Notes: a model not told the origin generated them from the sequence alone. A stretch of DNA of 41,966 nucleotides from an uncultured Bacteroidota bacterium (GCA_913057235.1 CAJXNI010000025.1:1-41966); one strand, 5' to 3'; positions 22,914-31,992 are shown, counted from the stretch's first letter. Made by a program: numbers and translations.

Positions 22914-24455
22914 ATGATTAAGCGACTCCTTTTAGCCCTTACATCTCTGCTGTTTTTGAGTTGTGAGAAGGATATTGATTTTGATCTTTGGAAAGAAATA
23001 AAAATTCAACCTAATGGCACCATCCCTCTGGTTAATGCCAGGTTAACCCTGGCAGACTTAGTAACGGACGGTGATACACTTTTACAAATAGACCCGGATG
23101 ATGCTTTGCGAATTTATTACCGCCAGGACTCTATCTTTAGTTATGGAGCCAATAAACTGGTGCGTATTCCTGACCAGGATCCCGAGCAAATTACCCTGAG
23201 TCGGGTTTTACCCATTGTTCAGGTAGGGAAAAATCTGGGTACTTTAGGAGGAGCTGAAATAGATTCAGCTGAGTTTTTTAAAGGCTTCCTTGAGTATTCT
23301 ATTGTTAGTTCCGCTCCTGTTTCTAATCCGATTGACATTCAGTTTACCTTATTCAATACAGACGATGGAGGAACACCTTTCTCACGTACGATCACCTTGG
23401 CAGCAAATGAGACCACCGCTCTAGATTCAGCCTCGGTAGCTCAATTGTTTTTTGATTTTACCGCTGGGGGCACGCGCACTAATTTTCTAGACGTGCAATT
23501 GGCCATTCAAAATATCAGCGATCTGCCCAGCGGGGTAGATTTAGACGTGATTTTTCGACTTAAGAGTTTGGAAGTACAGCGGGCGGTAGGGTTCTTTGGG
23601 GAAGGTGCAGTGGTAGCTCCTCCTGGTGATTTTGATTTAGGTATCTCAGGATTGGAAAATTTTGCAGGAGGTTTCTTTTTATCTAATCCTACGGTAACTC
23701 TTACTACTATTAGTTCGGCTGGACTACCCGTTGAGGTGAGGTCTACTTTTACGGGTCTCAACAGCGCGGGCAGTGGGGTCCCTTTAGCTCCCCCCAATTT
23801 AGTAATCAATGCCGCCCCAGATGTTAACACTCCTACACTCAGTCCCTTCTCGGTAGATAATGACAATTCGAATATTGTCAACTTTTTGGCCAATATTCCA
23901 AACCAGGTGTTTTATCGGGCGCAGGCCAGCTTAAACCCCGGAGGTCGCCCTTCTACCCCTAATTTCGTGAGTAGAAACTCCAAGGTCTCCGTAAACTTTG
24001 AGCTGGATATTCCCCTTGAGCTTCGTTTGGAACAAATGACCCTGGATGAAACGATTGAAGACGTGCAGATTGGTAGCGTAGAGAGTCCTGACTTCATTGA
24101 GGAGCTTACTTTGTTTGTACGTAGTGAAAATGCTATTCCAGTGACTATGAATATGCAAGTGTCTTTTCTGGACTCCACTACTGGAGACAGCATTGGCGGG
24201 GTTTTTCTGGACTTTTTGCAAGCCGCTCCGGTAGATGCCAATGGTCAGTCAAATGGTACTAGTGTAACCGAGAGTGAAATAGTATTAAATGATGAGCAAA
24301 TAACTGCCTTGCTTAAGTCTAACGCCATCCGGTTCAGGGCCGCTGTAAACACCTTAAACGGAGGAAGTGAAAGAGTTAAATTATATGCAACCGATGGACT
24401 GGAAGTGCGCATGGCCACTCAAGTTAGACTTAATGTAAATCCCGAGAGTCTATGA
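22914..24455 (+). CDS. hypothetical outer-membrane or periplasmic lipoprotein
   Basis: 513 residues from ATG 22914; an in-frame TTG is 6 bases upstream. Lipoprotein signal with lipobox L-L-F-L-S-C (Cys about 17), then an acidic D/E-rich linker and several repeats of beta-sandwich-like sequence without Cys. No recognised catalytic motif. Overlaps the DUF5723 barrel gene by ATGA (24452-24455), so the two products are probably made together and may interact at the outer membrane. Function unknown. Confidence 0.78.
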   Translation: MIKRLLLALTSLLFLSCEKDIDFDLWKEIKIQPNGTIPLVNARLTLADLVTDGDTLLQIDPDDALRIYYRQDSIFSYGANKLVRIPDQDPEQITLSRVLPIVQVGKNLGTLGGAEIDSAEFFKGFLEYSIVSSAPVSNPIDIQFTLFNTDDGGTPFSRTITLAANETTALDSASVAQLFFDFTAGGTRTNFLDVQLAIQNISDLPSGVDLDVIFRLKSLEVQRAVGFFGEGAVVAPPGDFDLGISGLENFAGGFFLSNPTVTLTTISSAGLPVEVRSTFTGLNSAGSGVPLAPPNLVINAAPDVNTPTLSPFSVDNDNSNIVNFLANIPNQVFYRAQASLNPGGRPSTPNFVSRNSKVSVNFELDIPLELRLEQMTLDETIEDVQIGSVESPDFIEELTLFVRSENAIPVTMNMQVSFLDSTTGDSIGGVFLDFLQAAPVDANGQSNGTSVTESEIVLNDEQITALLKSNAIRFRAAVNTLNGGSERVKLYATDGLEVRMATQVRLNVNPESL

Positions 24456-25774
24456 GAGTTAGAACGTATTTTTTAGTGCTACTATTGCTATGCAGCGGAT
24501 GGAATCTACTGTCTCAAAGCGATTTGATGTTGTACAATTTTAATGCTATTGGTCAGAGCTTGCATACCAATCCTGGAATGCAGCAGCAAAGTAAGTTCTG
24601 GCTAGCCTTACCGGGTTTGGCAGGGGCGTCCTTTAATTACCATAATAATGGCTTTGCCTTAGTAGACCTGTTGGAAGAGGGTTCAAATGTGAATGAAAAT
24701 CTAGAGCAGGTTTCACGTAATTTAGATGGCCAAAGTCACTTAACGCTTAGCGGCAGTCTTGATTTACTAGGCATAGGTTTTAAGGCAGGTAATGGTTTTG
24801 TAAGCATGGGATCTACAGTGGATATCGCCTACCGGATGGACTTACCGGGAGCCCTAATGAAGGTTCTTTTTGTGGATGACAACAATAATACACTCACGAA
24901 CTTTTCCATTGATAATTTTGAGTTTGAGACCGTAGCTCGAACAAACCTTTACCTGGGTTATCAGCACACATTTCTAGACGAGCGATTAACTGTTGGAGCA
25001 CGCTACAAATACATTATCGGTCAAGCCCATTCGCATTTTGAGAGGGCGCGCCTTTCTATTGAGAATCAATCAAATTTCTCCGCCATTATTAACACCGATG
25101 TTTTACTCCAAAGCTCAGGTAGGTCACTGGTTGAAGGCGACAATCTGAACGACCCTGGGAGTTTAGCCCTAACCGATAATCGGGGAATGGCCATTGATTT
25201 AGGGGCTACTTATAAATTAACGGAACGTTGGGAGTTAAGCGCTAGTATCATAGACCTTGGCAGTATCACCTGGCAACAAGATGTGGCTCAGTTTAAAAGC
25301 GATGGTACGTACGAGTTTGACGGGGTGGACGTTGATTTGAGTAATGAAAATACGGGAAGTGGTTTTGATGATTTTGCCGATACCCTAGTTGAGGCCTTTA
25401 ACTTTGAAGAAACTCAGGGAGGTAATTACACCAAGTCTCTAATGTCACAAGTATTTGCAGGAGCAAACTTTTTCGTTACCCCAAACCATGTTTTTGGCGC
25501 TCTCTACCACGCCCGGATTTGGAACGGTACCTGGTATCATGATATAGGCATAAATTACCAAGGACGCCTGGCGCGCGATTTTCAAATTATTGGCGGTTAT
25601 TCGATAATTAATGGAGTGGCTCATAACATTGGCGCAGGCCTGCAGGCAAAATTGGGCCCTGTGCAGCTATTTGTGCTTACCGAAAATCTGGTAGGAGCCA
25701 TTGCCTACCAAGGCTTGCAAACTACTAATGTCCGTTTAGGAATAAATATCGCGTTTTTAGGTTCAAACGATTGA
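24452..25774 (+). CDS. DUF5723 outer-membrane beta-barrel protein
   Basis: 440 residues. Signal peptide (about 21, ending N-L-L-S-Q), then Y-N-F-N-A-I-G-Q-S-L-H-T-N-P-G, which is characteristic of DUF5723 proteins, and alternating beta-strand pattern to the end (R-L-G-I-N-I-A-F-L). Predicted to form a barrel in the outer membrane, distantly like PorP/SprF or FadL shapes. It overlaps the lipoprotein gene upstream, and another lipoprotein gene follows after 43 bases, suggesting a three-gene surface module. Confidence 0.83.
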   Translation: MRVRTYFLVLLLLCSGWNLLSQSDLMLYNFNAIGQSLHTNPGMQQQSKFWLALPGLAGASFNYHNNGFALVDLLEEGSNVNENLEQVSRNLDGQSHLTLSGSLDLLGIGFKAGNGFVSMGSTVDIAYRMDLPGALMKVLFVDDNNNTLTNFSIDNFEFETVARTNLYLGYQHTFLDERLTVGARYKYIIGQAHSHFERARLSIENQSNFSAIINTDVLLQSSGRSLVEGDNLNDPGSLALTDNRGMAIDLGATYKLTERWELSASIIDLGSITWQQDVAQFKSDGTYEFDGVDVDLSNENTGSGFDDFADTLVEAFNFEETQGGNYTKSLMSQVFAGANFFVTPNHVFGALYHARIWNGTWYHDIGINYQGRLARDFQIIGGYSIINGVAHNIGAGLQAKLGPVQLFVLTENLVGAIAYQGLQTTNVRLGINIAFLGSND

Positions 25775-25817
25775 CATTCAAATTTCACTAATTTAACTCA
25801 TGAAAAATCGATCAATT

Positions 25818-26645
25818 ATGAAAAAATTTATTGGTATCACGGGAGGCCTCTTCTTTTTGGCTTTTTCGTTCACAGCATGTGAGGAGATTAACAATTTAGA
25901 AGCTGATGCGGAAGAGCGTCTCGCAGACTATTTTCTGGTAACAGAGGCCAACGCGCTGTACCTTTATGCTTTAATGGATGAAGGCCTGAGAAGTGCAGAA
26001 CTTGCTAGTGAAGACTCTGTGCAGGTAGACGGTGCTTGGTTAAAAAGATCTACCAATTTGGGTCCTAACAATTACACGCTTGATTTTGGTAAGGGTGTAA
26101 CCGGAGATGAAGGTACCGTGCGGGAAGGCCAGGTAGTTGTTTCAGGAAGTGCCGCTTATTTAGAGCCTGGATCTGTGCATTACCTTGACTTCAGCAACTA
26201 TAGAGCTGACGAGAAAACCTTCGCGGGGCGTTTATCTATTACCTATGATGGTAATGACCAATTTACCGTTACCGCCCAAGACCAGATTTACAATGATGAA
26301 TTCAGAATGGACATCAACCAATCTGTTAGATGGCTGGCCGGATTAAGCACACCCAATGATTTTGCCGATGATGATATTAGCATTGAAGGAACTTTTTCAG
26401 GGGTTGACTTTGTGAATGCCGATAGTGTTGACATGATAGTAGTTGAGCCCTTACGACTTTTTAAAGGCTGTGAGTACGGAATGGTATCTGGAGTGGTAGA
26501 TGCCACTCTTGACGGTGAAAACATCAAATTTGAGAGTGGTTCTTTAGATTTTATTCAAGAAGACGGTTGTCTTGATTTAGTGAAAATCACTTTTGACGAT
26601 GGAACTGAAACCGCCACCGTTACCAAATCCTTTAAAGGATTCTAA
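25818..26645 (+). CDS. hypothetical lipoprotein
   Basis: 275 residues from ATG 25818, chosen because it gives the usual M-K-K start; ATG 25800 is also in frame. Lipobox F-S-F-T-A-C. The mature chain is acidic, with about 30 helical residues and then a beta-rich domain containing two cysteines (C-E-Y-G and G-C-L-D-L) that may form a disulfide. Not recognised. It ends inside a 16-bp palindrome (26626-26641) that may stop transcription toward rarA. Confidence 0.75.
   Translation: MKKFIGITGGLFFLAFSFTACEEINNLEADAEERLADYFLVTEANALYLYALMDEGLRSAELASEDSVQVDGAWLKRSTNLGPNNYTLDFGKGVTGDEGTVREGQVVVSGSAAYLEPGSVHYLDFSNYRADEKTFAGRLSITYDGNDQFTVTAQDQIYNDEFRMDINQSVRWLAGLSTPNDFADDDISIEGTFSGVDFVNADSVDMIVVEPLRLFKGCEYGMVSGVVDATLDGENIKFESGSLDFIQEDGCLDLVKITFDDGTETATVTKSFKGF
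26626..26641. repeat. 16-bp palindrome at the convergent gene ends
   Basis: AATCCTTTAAAGGATT is perfectly self-complementary and lies at the end of the lipoprotein gene, 10 bases before the rarA stop. A possible weak terminator; no strong T-tract. Confidence 0.4.
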
Positions 26646-26650
26646 TTTCC

Positions 26651-27925
26651 TTATTTCTTAAAATATTTCGGCCAGCGTTGCATCAAAGCTTCGCTGGTTT
26701 TTTTTTCGGATGCACTCTCTGTTGGTTGATATAAAGTCTTGCCGCTGATTGCATCAGGCAAAAACTCCTGAGCCACAAAATGACCAGGGTAATCATGGCA
26801 GTATTTGTACTTCTCGCCATAGCCTAGCTCTTTCATTAGTTGGGTAGGGGCATTGCGTAAATGCAGTGGTACCGGTAACTCACCTGTCTTTTTCACCAGT
26901 TCCTGAGCTTTGTTAATAGCCATGTAGGCGCTGTTGCTTTTGGGTGAATTGGCCAGGTAAATTACACACTGCGAAAGAATAATTCGGCTTTCAGGCCAGC
27001 CAATTTTCTGTACCGCCTCAAAAGTGGTATTGGCTAACAGCAGCGCGTTAGGATTGGCCAATCCAATATCTTCTGAAGCTAAAATTAAAAGCCTACGCGC
27101 AATAAACTCAGGGCTTTCGCCTCCCTCAATCATGCGGGCCAGCCAATAGAGCCCTGCGTTAGGGTCGCTTCCGCGGATGGATTTAATAAAAGCACTGATA
27201 ATATCATAATGCTGCTCACCATTTTTATCGTATCGGGTGCTGCTTTGCTGCAGAATCTTCTCCACGGTGGCATTGGTAATCACTTTTGAATCACCCAAAT
27301 TACCCACCACTAGCTCCAGGTTGTTCAGCATCTTCCGGGCATCACCACCACTGTACCTAAATAAGGCTTCCTTTTCTTTAAGCTCTACTTTTTGTTTTTG
27401 CAGCCATTCATCTTCGGCAAAAGCCCGGTCAAGTAAAGTTTCTAAATGAGCAACGCCCAAAGGCTCTAAGGTGTATACCTGACATCGAGACAGTAAAGCA
27501 CTAATCACCTCAAAACTTGGGTTTTCAGTAGTGGCACCAATTAAGATAATTACTCCGCGTTCTACCGCACCCAGTAAACTATCTTGCTGCGATTTACTAA
27601 AGCGGTGTATTTCATCTATAAAAAGAATAGGGGTGCTGCCTTGTGCAAAAAGCCCTTGGCCCTTGGCTTTTTCAATAACCTCGCGCACGTCTTTCACACC
27701 GCTATTAATGGCGCTAAGGGTAAAAAATTTGCGCCCGCTAAACTGAGCAATCAGTTCAGCTAAAGTAGTTTTACCCACTCCAGGCGGTCCCCAAAAAAGC
27801 ATGGAGGGCACTATTTTTTGTGCCAAAAGCTGCCTTAAAGCGCCATTCTTTCCTACCAATTTTTCTTGGCCCAGGTATTGGTCAAAGGTTTTAGGACGTA
27901 ATCGTTCAGCAAGAGGGGCGCTCAT
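26651..27925 (-). CDS. rarA: replication-associated recombination ATPase RarA (MgsA)
   Basis: 424 residues from ATG 27925. An upstream in-frame start at 27961 would add 12 residues but lies before the predicted transcription start and is only 6 bases from the divergent gene. Clamp-loader-like AAA+: P-L-A-E-R-L-R-P start, Walker A G-P-P-G-V-G-K-T-T, Walker B I-L-F-I-D-E-I-H-R-F, sensor 1 A-T-T-E-N-P-S-F, and the C-terminal tetramerisation region with E-D-I-G-L-A-N-P. Acts at stalled replication forks with SSB. Confidence 0.93.
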   Translation of the reverse strand: MSAPLAERLRPKTFDQYLGQEKLVGKNGALRQLLAQKIVPSMLFWGPPGVGKTTLAELIAQFSGRKFFTLSAINSGVKDVREVIEKAKGQGLFAQGSTPILFIDEIHRFSKSQQDSLLGAVERGVIILIGATTENPSFEVISALLSRCQVYTLEPLGVAHLETLLDRAFAEDEWLQKQKVELKEKEALFRYSGGDARKMLNNLELVVGNLGDSKVITNATVEKILQQSSTRYDKNGEQHYDIISAFIKSIRGSDPNAGLYWLARMIEGGESPEFIARRLLILASEDIGLANPNALLLANTTFEAVQKIGWPESRIILSQCVIYLANSPKSNSAYMAINKAQELVKKTGELPVPLHLRNAPTQLMKELGYGEKYKYCHDYPGHFVAQEFLPDAISGKTLYQPTESASEKKTSEALMQRWPKYFKK

Positions 27926-27946
27926 AAATTGTGCTTCTAAATGCGG

Positions 27947-27954
27947 CAAAAGTA
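27947..27954 (-). promoter_or_regulatory. rarA promoter -7 box TACTTTTG
   Basis: Exact TAnnTTTG on the minus strand, 21 bases before ATG 27925. It supports that start and rules out the longer one. No good TTG -33 box was found. Confidence 0.6.
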
Positions 27955-27959
27955 AGTAC

Positions 27960-27977
27960 ATTTATACGTGATGAAAA
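27960..27977 (+). repeat. 18-nt direct repeat, copy 1 (over the rhomboid start)
   Basis: ATTTATACGTGATGAAAA occurs here and again at 28790-28807, with no other similarity around it. The two copies bracket the rhomboid gene. Confidence 0.8.
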
Positions 27978-28723
27978 GTTGGTTAAAACCCGGTACAGCT
28001 TTCAATGAAAAGGAAGAAGTAGCCCCTTTAGGCATAGAAGTAGTGCTGTTTCCGTTCCTATTAATTCTACTTATGTGGATCAGCTATTGGGCGGATTTCA
28101 CCTTTAATCTCAATCTCTATCAGTGGGGAATATTTCCCCGTGAATTTTCGGGTTTACCCGGGATAGTTGGTACTCCTTTAATTCACGGTGACCTAAAACA
28201 TCTGGTGAGCAACACCATTCCCATTTTACTCTTAGGTGTGGCCTTGTACTACTTCTATCCTCGGCAAGCAAGTTGGGTCATAGCAATTAGTTGGCTAGTG
28301 AGTGGTTTATTGGTTTGGTTCTTTGCCCGAGAGAGTTACCACGTAGGCGCCTCAGGCCTGGTGTACGCGCTGGTGGGCTTTATTTTTTTCAGCGGAATAT
28401 TACAAGGCAAAAGCAACCTTCTGGCGCTTTCTCTTCTGGTGGTTTTTGTTTATGGTGGTTTATTTTGGGGTCTTTTGCCGGTAGAGGAGAAGGTAAGTCA
28501 CGAAGCCCATATTGCGGGTGGAGCGGTAGGTATGGCCTTGGCTGTGCTGTATCGTAGAGTGCTACCGCGACAGTCTGTTCCCAAAGCTGAAGATTATTGG
28601 GAAGATGACGATCTTAGCCATGAAATTGCCAAGTATGGCGAGGATTATTGGAAAGAGTATGCGGGAGAAAAGGAGCCCGCCCACAACGTAATCTATCACT
28701 ACAAACCCAAAGAAACGGATTAA
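27971..28723 (+). CDS. rhomboid-family intramembrane serine protease
   Basis: 250 residues from ATG 27971 (GTG just before is the alternative). Six or so membrane helices lie between residues 22 and 195. Catalytic Ser128 in G-A-S-G-L and His180 in A-H-I-A-G-G-A-V-G. The L-I-H-G-D-L-K-H-L-V-S-N loop before TM2 is the usual rhomboid signature. The acidic cytosolic tail (W-E-D-D-D) is not part of the catalytic core. Substrate unknown. Its stop TAA overlaps the next gene's ATG (TAATG). Confidence 0.9.
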   Translation: MKSWLKPGTAFNEKEEVAPLGIEVVLFPFLLILLMWISYWADFTFNLNLYQWGIFPREFSGLPGIVGTPLIHGDLKHLVSNTIPILLLGVALYYFYPRQASWVIAISWLVSGLLVWFFARESYHVGASGLVYALVGFIFFSGILQGKSNLLALSLLVVFVYGGLFWGLLPVEEKVSHEAHIAGGAVGMALAVLYRRVLPRQSVPKAEDYWEDDDLSHEIAKYGEDYWKEYAGEKEPAHNVIYHYKPKETD

Positions 28724-29217
28724 TGCGAAATTTATGGATTTTGGCACTGGTGCTGCCTTTGCAGCTGGCCGCCCAAACCAATCAAAGCTATTTATACGTG
28801 ATGAAAAAAGGGCGCGTGCCCGCTGAACGTCTAAATTTGGGGACCAAAATAGCCATTAAGGTGGCTGAAGAGGATGGCTGGATTAAAGGGAACTTAAGCC
28901 TTATTACCGAAGATAGAGTGCAGGTGGGCAAGCGCACGGTTTACCTTAGTGCCATTACGCATCTTAGAACCTACAACGAGTTGATGAGCCTCTTAGGGTC
29001 GGCTTTAGCCTCCGGTGGTTTGCTGTTTAGCGGTGTGGTGGCCGTAAATAACACCATTAATGATGACCGGCCTATTATTAGAGATTCGCAGGCCACACTG
29101 GGGGCCGGACTGTTATTAGCCGGGGGTGGTTTACTTTTTTTTGGTCGCAATACCTACCAAGTAGAAAAAGGTTGGTATTTAAAGGTCATAGATTTAAAAG
29201 CTTTAGATAATGAGTAA
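28723..29217 (+). CDS. hypothetical exported/membrane protein
   Basis: 164 residues from ATG 28723, which overlaps the rhomboid stop and gives a signal peptide ending L-A-A-Q. The mature part starts with a beta-rich region (about 20-85) and then two hydrophobic Gly-rich helices (about 88-108 and 125-142). Not recognised. It carries copy 2 of the 18-nt repeat in its early coding region. Its end overlaps the start of the next gene by 8 bases, so three genes (27971-29857) form one operon. Confidence 0.7.
   Translation: MRNLWILALVLPLQLAAQTNQSYLYVMKKGRVPAERLNLGTKIAIKVAEEDGWIKGNLSLITEDRVQVGKRTVYLSAITHLRTYNELMSLLGSALASGGLLFSGVVAVNNTINDDRPIIRDSQATLGAGLLLAGGGLLFFGRNTYQVEKGWYLKVIDLKALDNE
28790..28807 (+). 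repeat. 18-nt direct repeat, copy 2
   Basis: Second exact copy of ATTTATACGTGATGAAAA, 830 bases after copy 1. Here it codes Y-L-Y-V-M-K-K inside the gene at 28723. Confidence 0.8.
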
Positions 29218-29857
29218 ATCAGCCGCAATTGTAGGAGCTACCGGTTTGGTGGGTAGTTTTCTTTTGGAGCAGCTTTTAGCCGATGAGCGCTATGAAAAAG
29301 TGTGGGTCTACGCCCGATCAGAATCTACCCGAGAGCATGAAAAGTTGCAATGGATCACAGGCGACTTAACCAAGGACAGCACTTTTGGTACGGGTATTTC
29401 CGCGGAGGATGTGTTTTGTGCCATCGGCACTACCCAGGCCAAGGCGCCAGATCTAACCCATTACAAAAATGTAGACTACGGAATTCCCTTGCGCACGGCC
29501 ACTTACGGTTTAAAAGGGCAAATGAAACGCATGTTGGTAGTATCGGCCTTGGGAGCCAACGCAAAAAGCAAAATGTTTTACCCCCGCATTAAGGGGCAAA
29601 TGGAAGAAGCCTTGCAAACTATGGCCATTCCGCAGCTGCATATTTTTAGGCCTTCCTTTATTCTGGGGCCTCGGCAAGAATTCAGATTGGGTGAAAATAT
29701 TGGTAAATTTTTGGTTAAAGCCTTAAAGCCACTGGTGCCTAAAAAATACCGCGGGCTGGAAGCGGAGCACATTGCTATGGCCATGATTAAAGCGGCCAAT
29801 GAACCCGGGCATTCGGTTGTTTTAGAAACCCAGGATATTGCTAAGCTTAGTCAGTAG
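29210..29857 (+). CDS. NAD(P)-binding Rossmann protein, TIP30/HTATIP2-like
   Basis: 215 residues. Dinucleotide site G-A-T-G-L-V-G near the start, then C-A-I-G-T-T and a K-N-V-D-Y-G-I-P stretch, S-A-L-G-A-N-A-K-S-K-M-F-Y and R-P-S-F-I-L-G-P-R as in the atypical short-chain reductases related to TIP30. In this group the active Tyr is in F-Y-x-x-x-K; F-Y-P-R-I-K fits. Substrate unknown. Last gene of the rhomboid operon; its end overlaps the convergent HdeD-like gene by 11 bases. Confidence 0.85.
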   Translation: MSKSAAIVGATGLVGSFLLEQLLADERYEKVWVYARSESTREHEKLQWITGDLTKDSTFGTGISAEDVFCAIGTTQAKAPDLTHYKNVDYGIPLRTATYGLKGQMKRMLVVSALGANAKSKMFYPRIKGQMEEALQTMAIPQLHIFRPSFILGPRQEFRLGENIGKFLVKALKPLVPKKYRGLEAEHIAMAMIKAANEPGHSVVLETQDIAKLSQ

Positions 29858-30467
29858 AAGGTTTTGTCCCTTCTTCAGATTCATTAGTGAGTGCGCTGCC
29901 ATCGGCTGTAGCCTTAGGGGCCTTTTTGGCGGATGGCTTTTTACCCCAGTTGCGGGCCTTTAAAGAATAGTAGATGAGGAAGCACCCCAGGAGCAAGCTG
30001 TAAAACCCAACCAGGTAGGTCATGGCATTAGGCGATGGAAAGGGATTGTAAATAATGAGAATGCCCATGACAATGGATACCGCGCCATTTAAAAAGTAGA
30101 GCAGCCTGTTTTGGTTTCGGCCAAAGCCCATTACAAATTGCGAAATGCCCATGAGCACGGCCCAGCCCCCAATGGTGTACGAAAACACTGAAGTAGCCCA
30201 GTTGGGATCGGATAAAATTAGAACCCCTACAATTACCTGGATCACCCCAAAAAAGGAAAGCCCCAACCAATTGGAATGCGTTTTTCGCTTGCGCCACCCC
30301 CAGAAAAACATAACCAGTCCAAAAGCCAAAAAGCTAATGCCTAGATAGGCAATTAAGTCGGTAAGCCTAAAGCCCACCGAGAAAATGACTAAAGCCCCCA
30401 AGACAATAAGCAAAAGGCCTTGTAAGGCCAATAACCACCAGTTTTTTCGCAAAATTTCCATAGCCAT
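29847..30467 (-). CDS. HdeD-family (DUF308) membrane protein
   Basis: 206 residues with six predicted membrane helices in three pairs (about 10-170), each with the G-x-x-x-I/L-x-G pattern of DUF308, and a charged Lys/Ala-rich tail of about 35 residues. Related to HdeD of acid resistance, but function in Bacteroidota is unproven. Ends tail-to-tail with the TIP30-like gene, overlapping 11 bases. Confidence 0.82.
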   Translation of the reverse strand: MAMEILRKNWWLLALQGLLLIVLGALVIFSVGFRLTDLIAYLGISFLAFGLVMFFWGWRKRKTHSNWLGLSFFGVIQVIVGVLILSDPNWATSVFSYTIGGWAVLMGISQFVMGFGRNQNRLLYFLNGAVSIVMGILIIYNPFPSPNAMTYLVGFYSLLLGCFLIYYSLKARNWGKKPSAKKAPKATADGSALTNESEEGTKPSTD

Positions 30468-30484
30468 TAAAATATGTGTAAAGG

Positions 30485-31246
30485 TTAAAATCTCTCAAAC
30501 ACGCCCAATCCAAAAAGGGCAAAATCATACTTCACGGGGTCATTAGGGTCTAGCGCGCGCAGACTGGCATCAAGCTCCTGTACCGCTTTCCAATCATTAT
30601 AGCTACGTTTTAATAGGCCCAATTTACGCGCCACGTTACCGCTGTGCACGTCTAAAGGGCAACTGAGTTGAGCGGGCTTTAAACCGGTCCATAATCCAAA
30701 GTCTACGCCTTGTGTATCTTGCCGCACCATCCAACGTAAGAACATGTTTAGCCTTTTGCAGGATGAATTTTTAGCAGGATTGGAAACGTGCTTTTGGCTG
30801 CGAGCTAGGTGAGGGGTTTCAAAAAATTTCGCTCTGAATTGCTCTAGGGCCTCACGGGCGCTAGCGGGTTTTCCATCGGTGAAAGCCCCTTCTAAGCCTT
30901 TTTGGTGGCGGTAGAGATTTTGGAGGGCTTCCAGAAAAAAAAGTAAATCCTGAAAATTGAAAGTGCGGTGCACAAAGCCCTCCATTTTTTGGCGGTCTTG
31001 CGGGGCATGATTTAGAATAAAATCATGGGGCGCCTGATCCATAAAGTCCACTAGCCTTTGCGCATTTTTTATAATGGTTACTCTTTGCCCCCAGGCTAGC
31101 GTGGCCGCAAAGAATCCGGCTATTTCAATGTCTTCTTTTTTGGTGAAGTTATGGGCAATACTAATGGGGTCGCTCTCAATAAAGCGCGGATGGTTGTACT
31201 GGGCTACCTTCTCGTCTAAAAATGCCTTTAGCTCGGTGGTGTTCAT
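30485..31246 (-). CDS. TIGR02757 (DUF2400) family protein
   Basis: 253 residues, usual family length. Signature segments: Y-N-H-P-R-F-I-E-S-D-P-I-S-I-A-H, F-F-A-A-T-L-A-W-G-Q-R, F-V-H-R-T-F, R-W-M-V-R and the end region P-V-K-Y-D-F-A-L-F-G-L-G. All-helical, fold related to HhH DNA glycosylases by distant similarity, function unknown. The ATG overlaps the kdsB stop (ATGA, 31243-31246), so it is coupled to lipopolysaccharide synthesis at least at the expression level. Confidence 0.88.
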   Translation of the reverse strand: MNTTELKAFLDEKVAQYNHPRFIESDPISIAHNFTKKEDIEIAGFFAATLAWGQRVTIIKNAQRLVDFMDQAPHDFILNHAPQDRQKMEGFVHRTFNFQDLLFFLEALQNLYRHQKGLEGAFTDGKPASAREALEQFRAKFFETPHLARSQKHVSNPAKNSSCKRLNMFLRWMVRQDTQGVDFGLWTGLKPAQLSCPLDVHSGNVARKLGLLKRSYNDWKAVQELDASLRALDPNDPVKYDFALFGLGVFERF

Positions 31247-31992
31247 ATTTTTTCCACCAGGGCTCTTACCTGGGCTAAATCCTCGGGCGTATCTACCGAA
31301 ATAGCGTCATGCTCGGCCAGGCCAACGGTAATGCTACCGCCATTTTCCAGCCAGCGGTTTTGTTCCAGGCTCTCAGCTGTTTCTAGGGTGCTTTGCGGAA
31401 GGGCGGCAAATTTTTTAAGCGCCTCAGGGCGATAGGCGTACATGCCCAAATGCTTGTAAAAAGTATGGTGCTTAATCCATTCTTGTGGGGGATGGTTGCG
31501 TACCACGGGAATAAGTGCCCGGCTAAAGTAGAGGGCTCTTCTTTGCTTAGTCATCACTACAAAGCAGCCGGTACGATTGTCCAAATCGGCTTGCGTTTCA
31601 ATAGCCTTGGCCAGGGTACCTAACTCGGTTTGCTGATCTTCAAACAAGGCAATGAGCCGTTTAATTTCGGCCACCTCAATGAGGGGCTCATCGCCTTGGA
31701 TGTTTACGATCACATCGGCTGCAGCCCCCTGCCGGGTTAAAACTTCATAAGCTTCCAGGCAGCGATTTGTTCCGCTGTTGTGCTCGGCTGAGGTCATCAA
31801 AACCTGTCCTCCAAAGCCCTTAACGGCCTCGGCAATGCGGTGGTCATCGGTGGCAACGTATAGCAAATCTACCGCGGCTTTGCTGCGTTCATACACATGC
31901 TGAATCATGGGTTTGCCTGCAATTTGGGCCAGGGGCTTGCCGGGTAGTCGAGAGCTGGCGTAGCGGGCTGGAATGATACCTAGGGTTTTCAA
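31243..31992 (-). CDS. kdsB: 3-deoxy-manno-octulosonate cytidylyltransferase (TTG start)
   Basis: 249 residues. Activates KDO with CTP for lipopolysaccharide core synthesis. Motifs: I-I-P-A-R-Y-A-S-S-R-L-P-G-K-P (nucleotide binding), V-A-T-D-D, N-I-Q-G-D-E-P-L-I and H-L-G-M-Y-A-Y-R. The start is TTG at 31992: a TAA lies two codons upstream in frame and the first ATG (residue 28) would remove the nucleotide-binding loop. A TAGTTTTG box is 13 bases upstream of the TTG. Confidence 0.94.
   Translation of the reverse strand: MKTLGIIPARYASSRLPGKPLAQIAGKPMIQHVYERSKAAVDLLYVATDDHRIAEAVKGFGGQVLMTSAEHNSGTNRCLEAYEVLTRQGAAADVIVNIQGDEPLIEVAEIKRLIALFEDQQTELGTLAKAIETQADLDNRTGCFVVMTKQRRALYFSRALIPVVRNHPPQEWIKHHTFYKHLGMYAYRPEALKKFAALPQSTLETAESLEQNRWLENGGSITVGLAEHDAISVDTPEDLAQVRALVEKI

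Noticed and set aside
27926-27961. 12-residue longer RarA start
   Set aside because: It would start upstream of the -7 box and 6 bases from the divergent gene; family members start near P-L-A-E-R.
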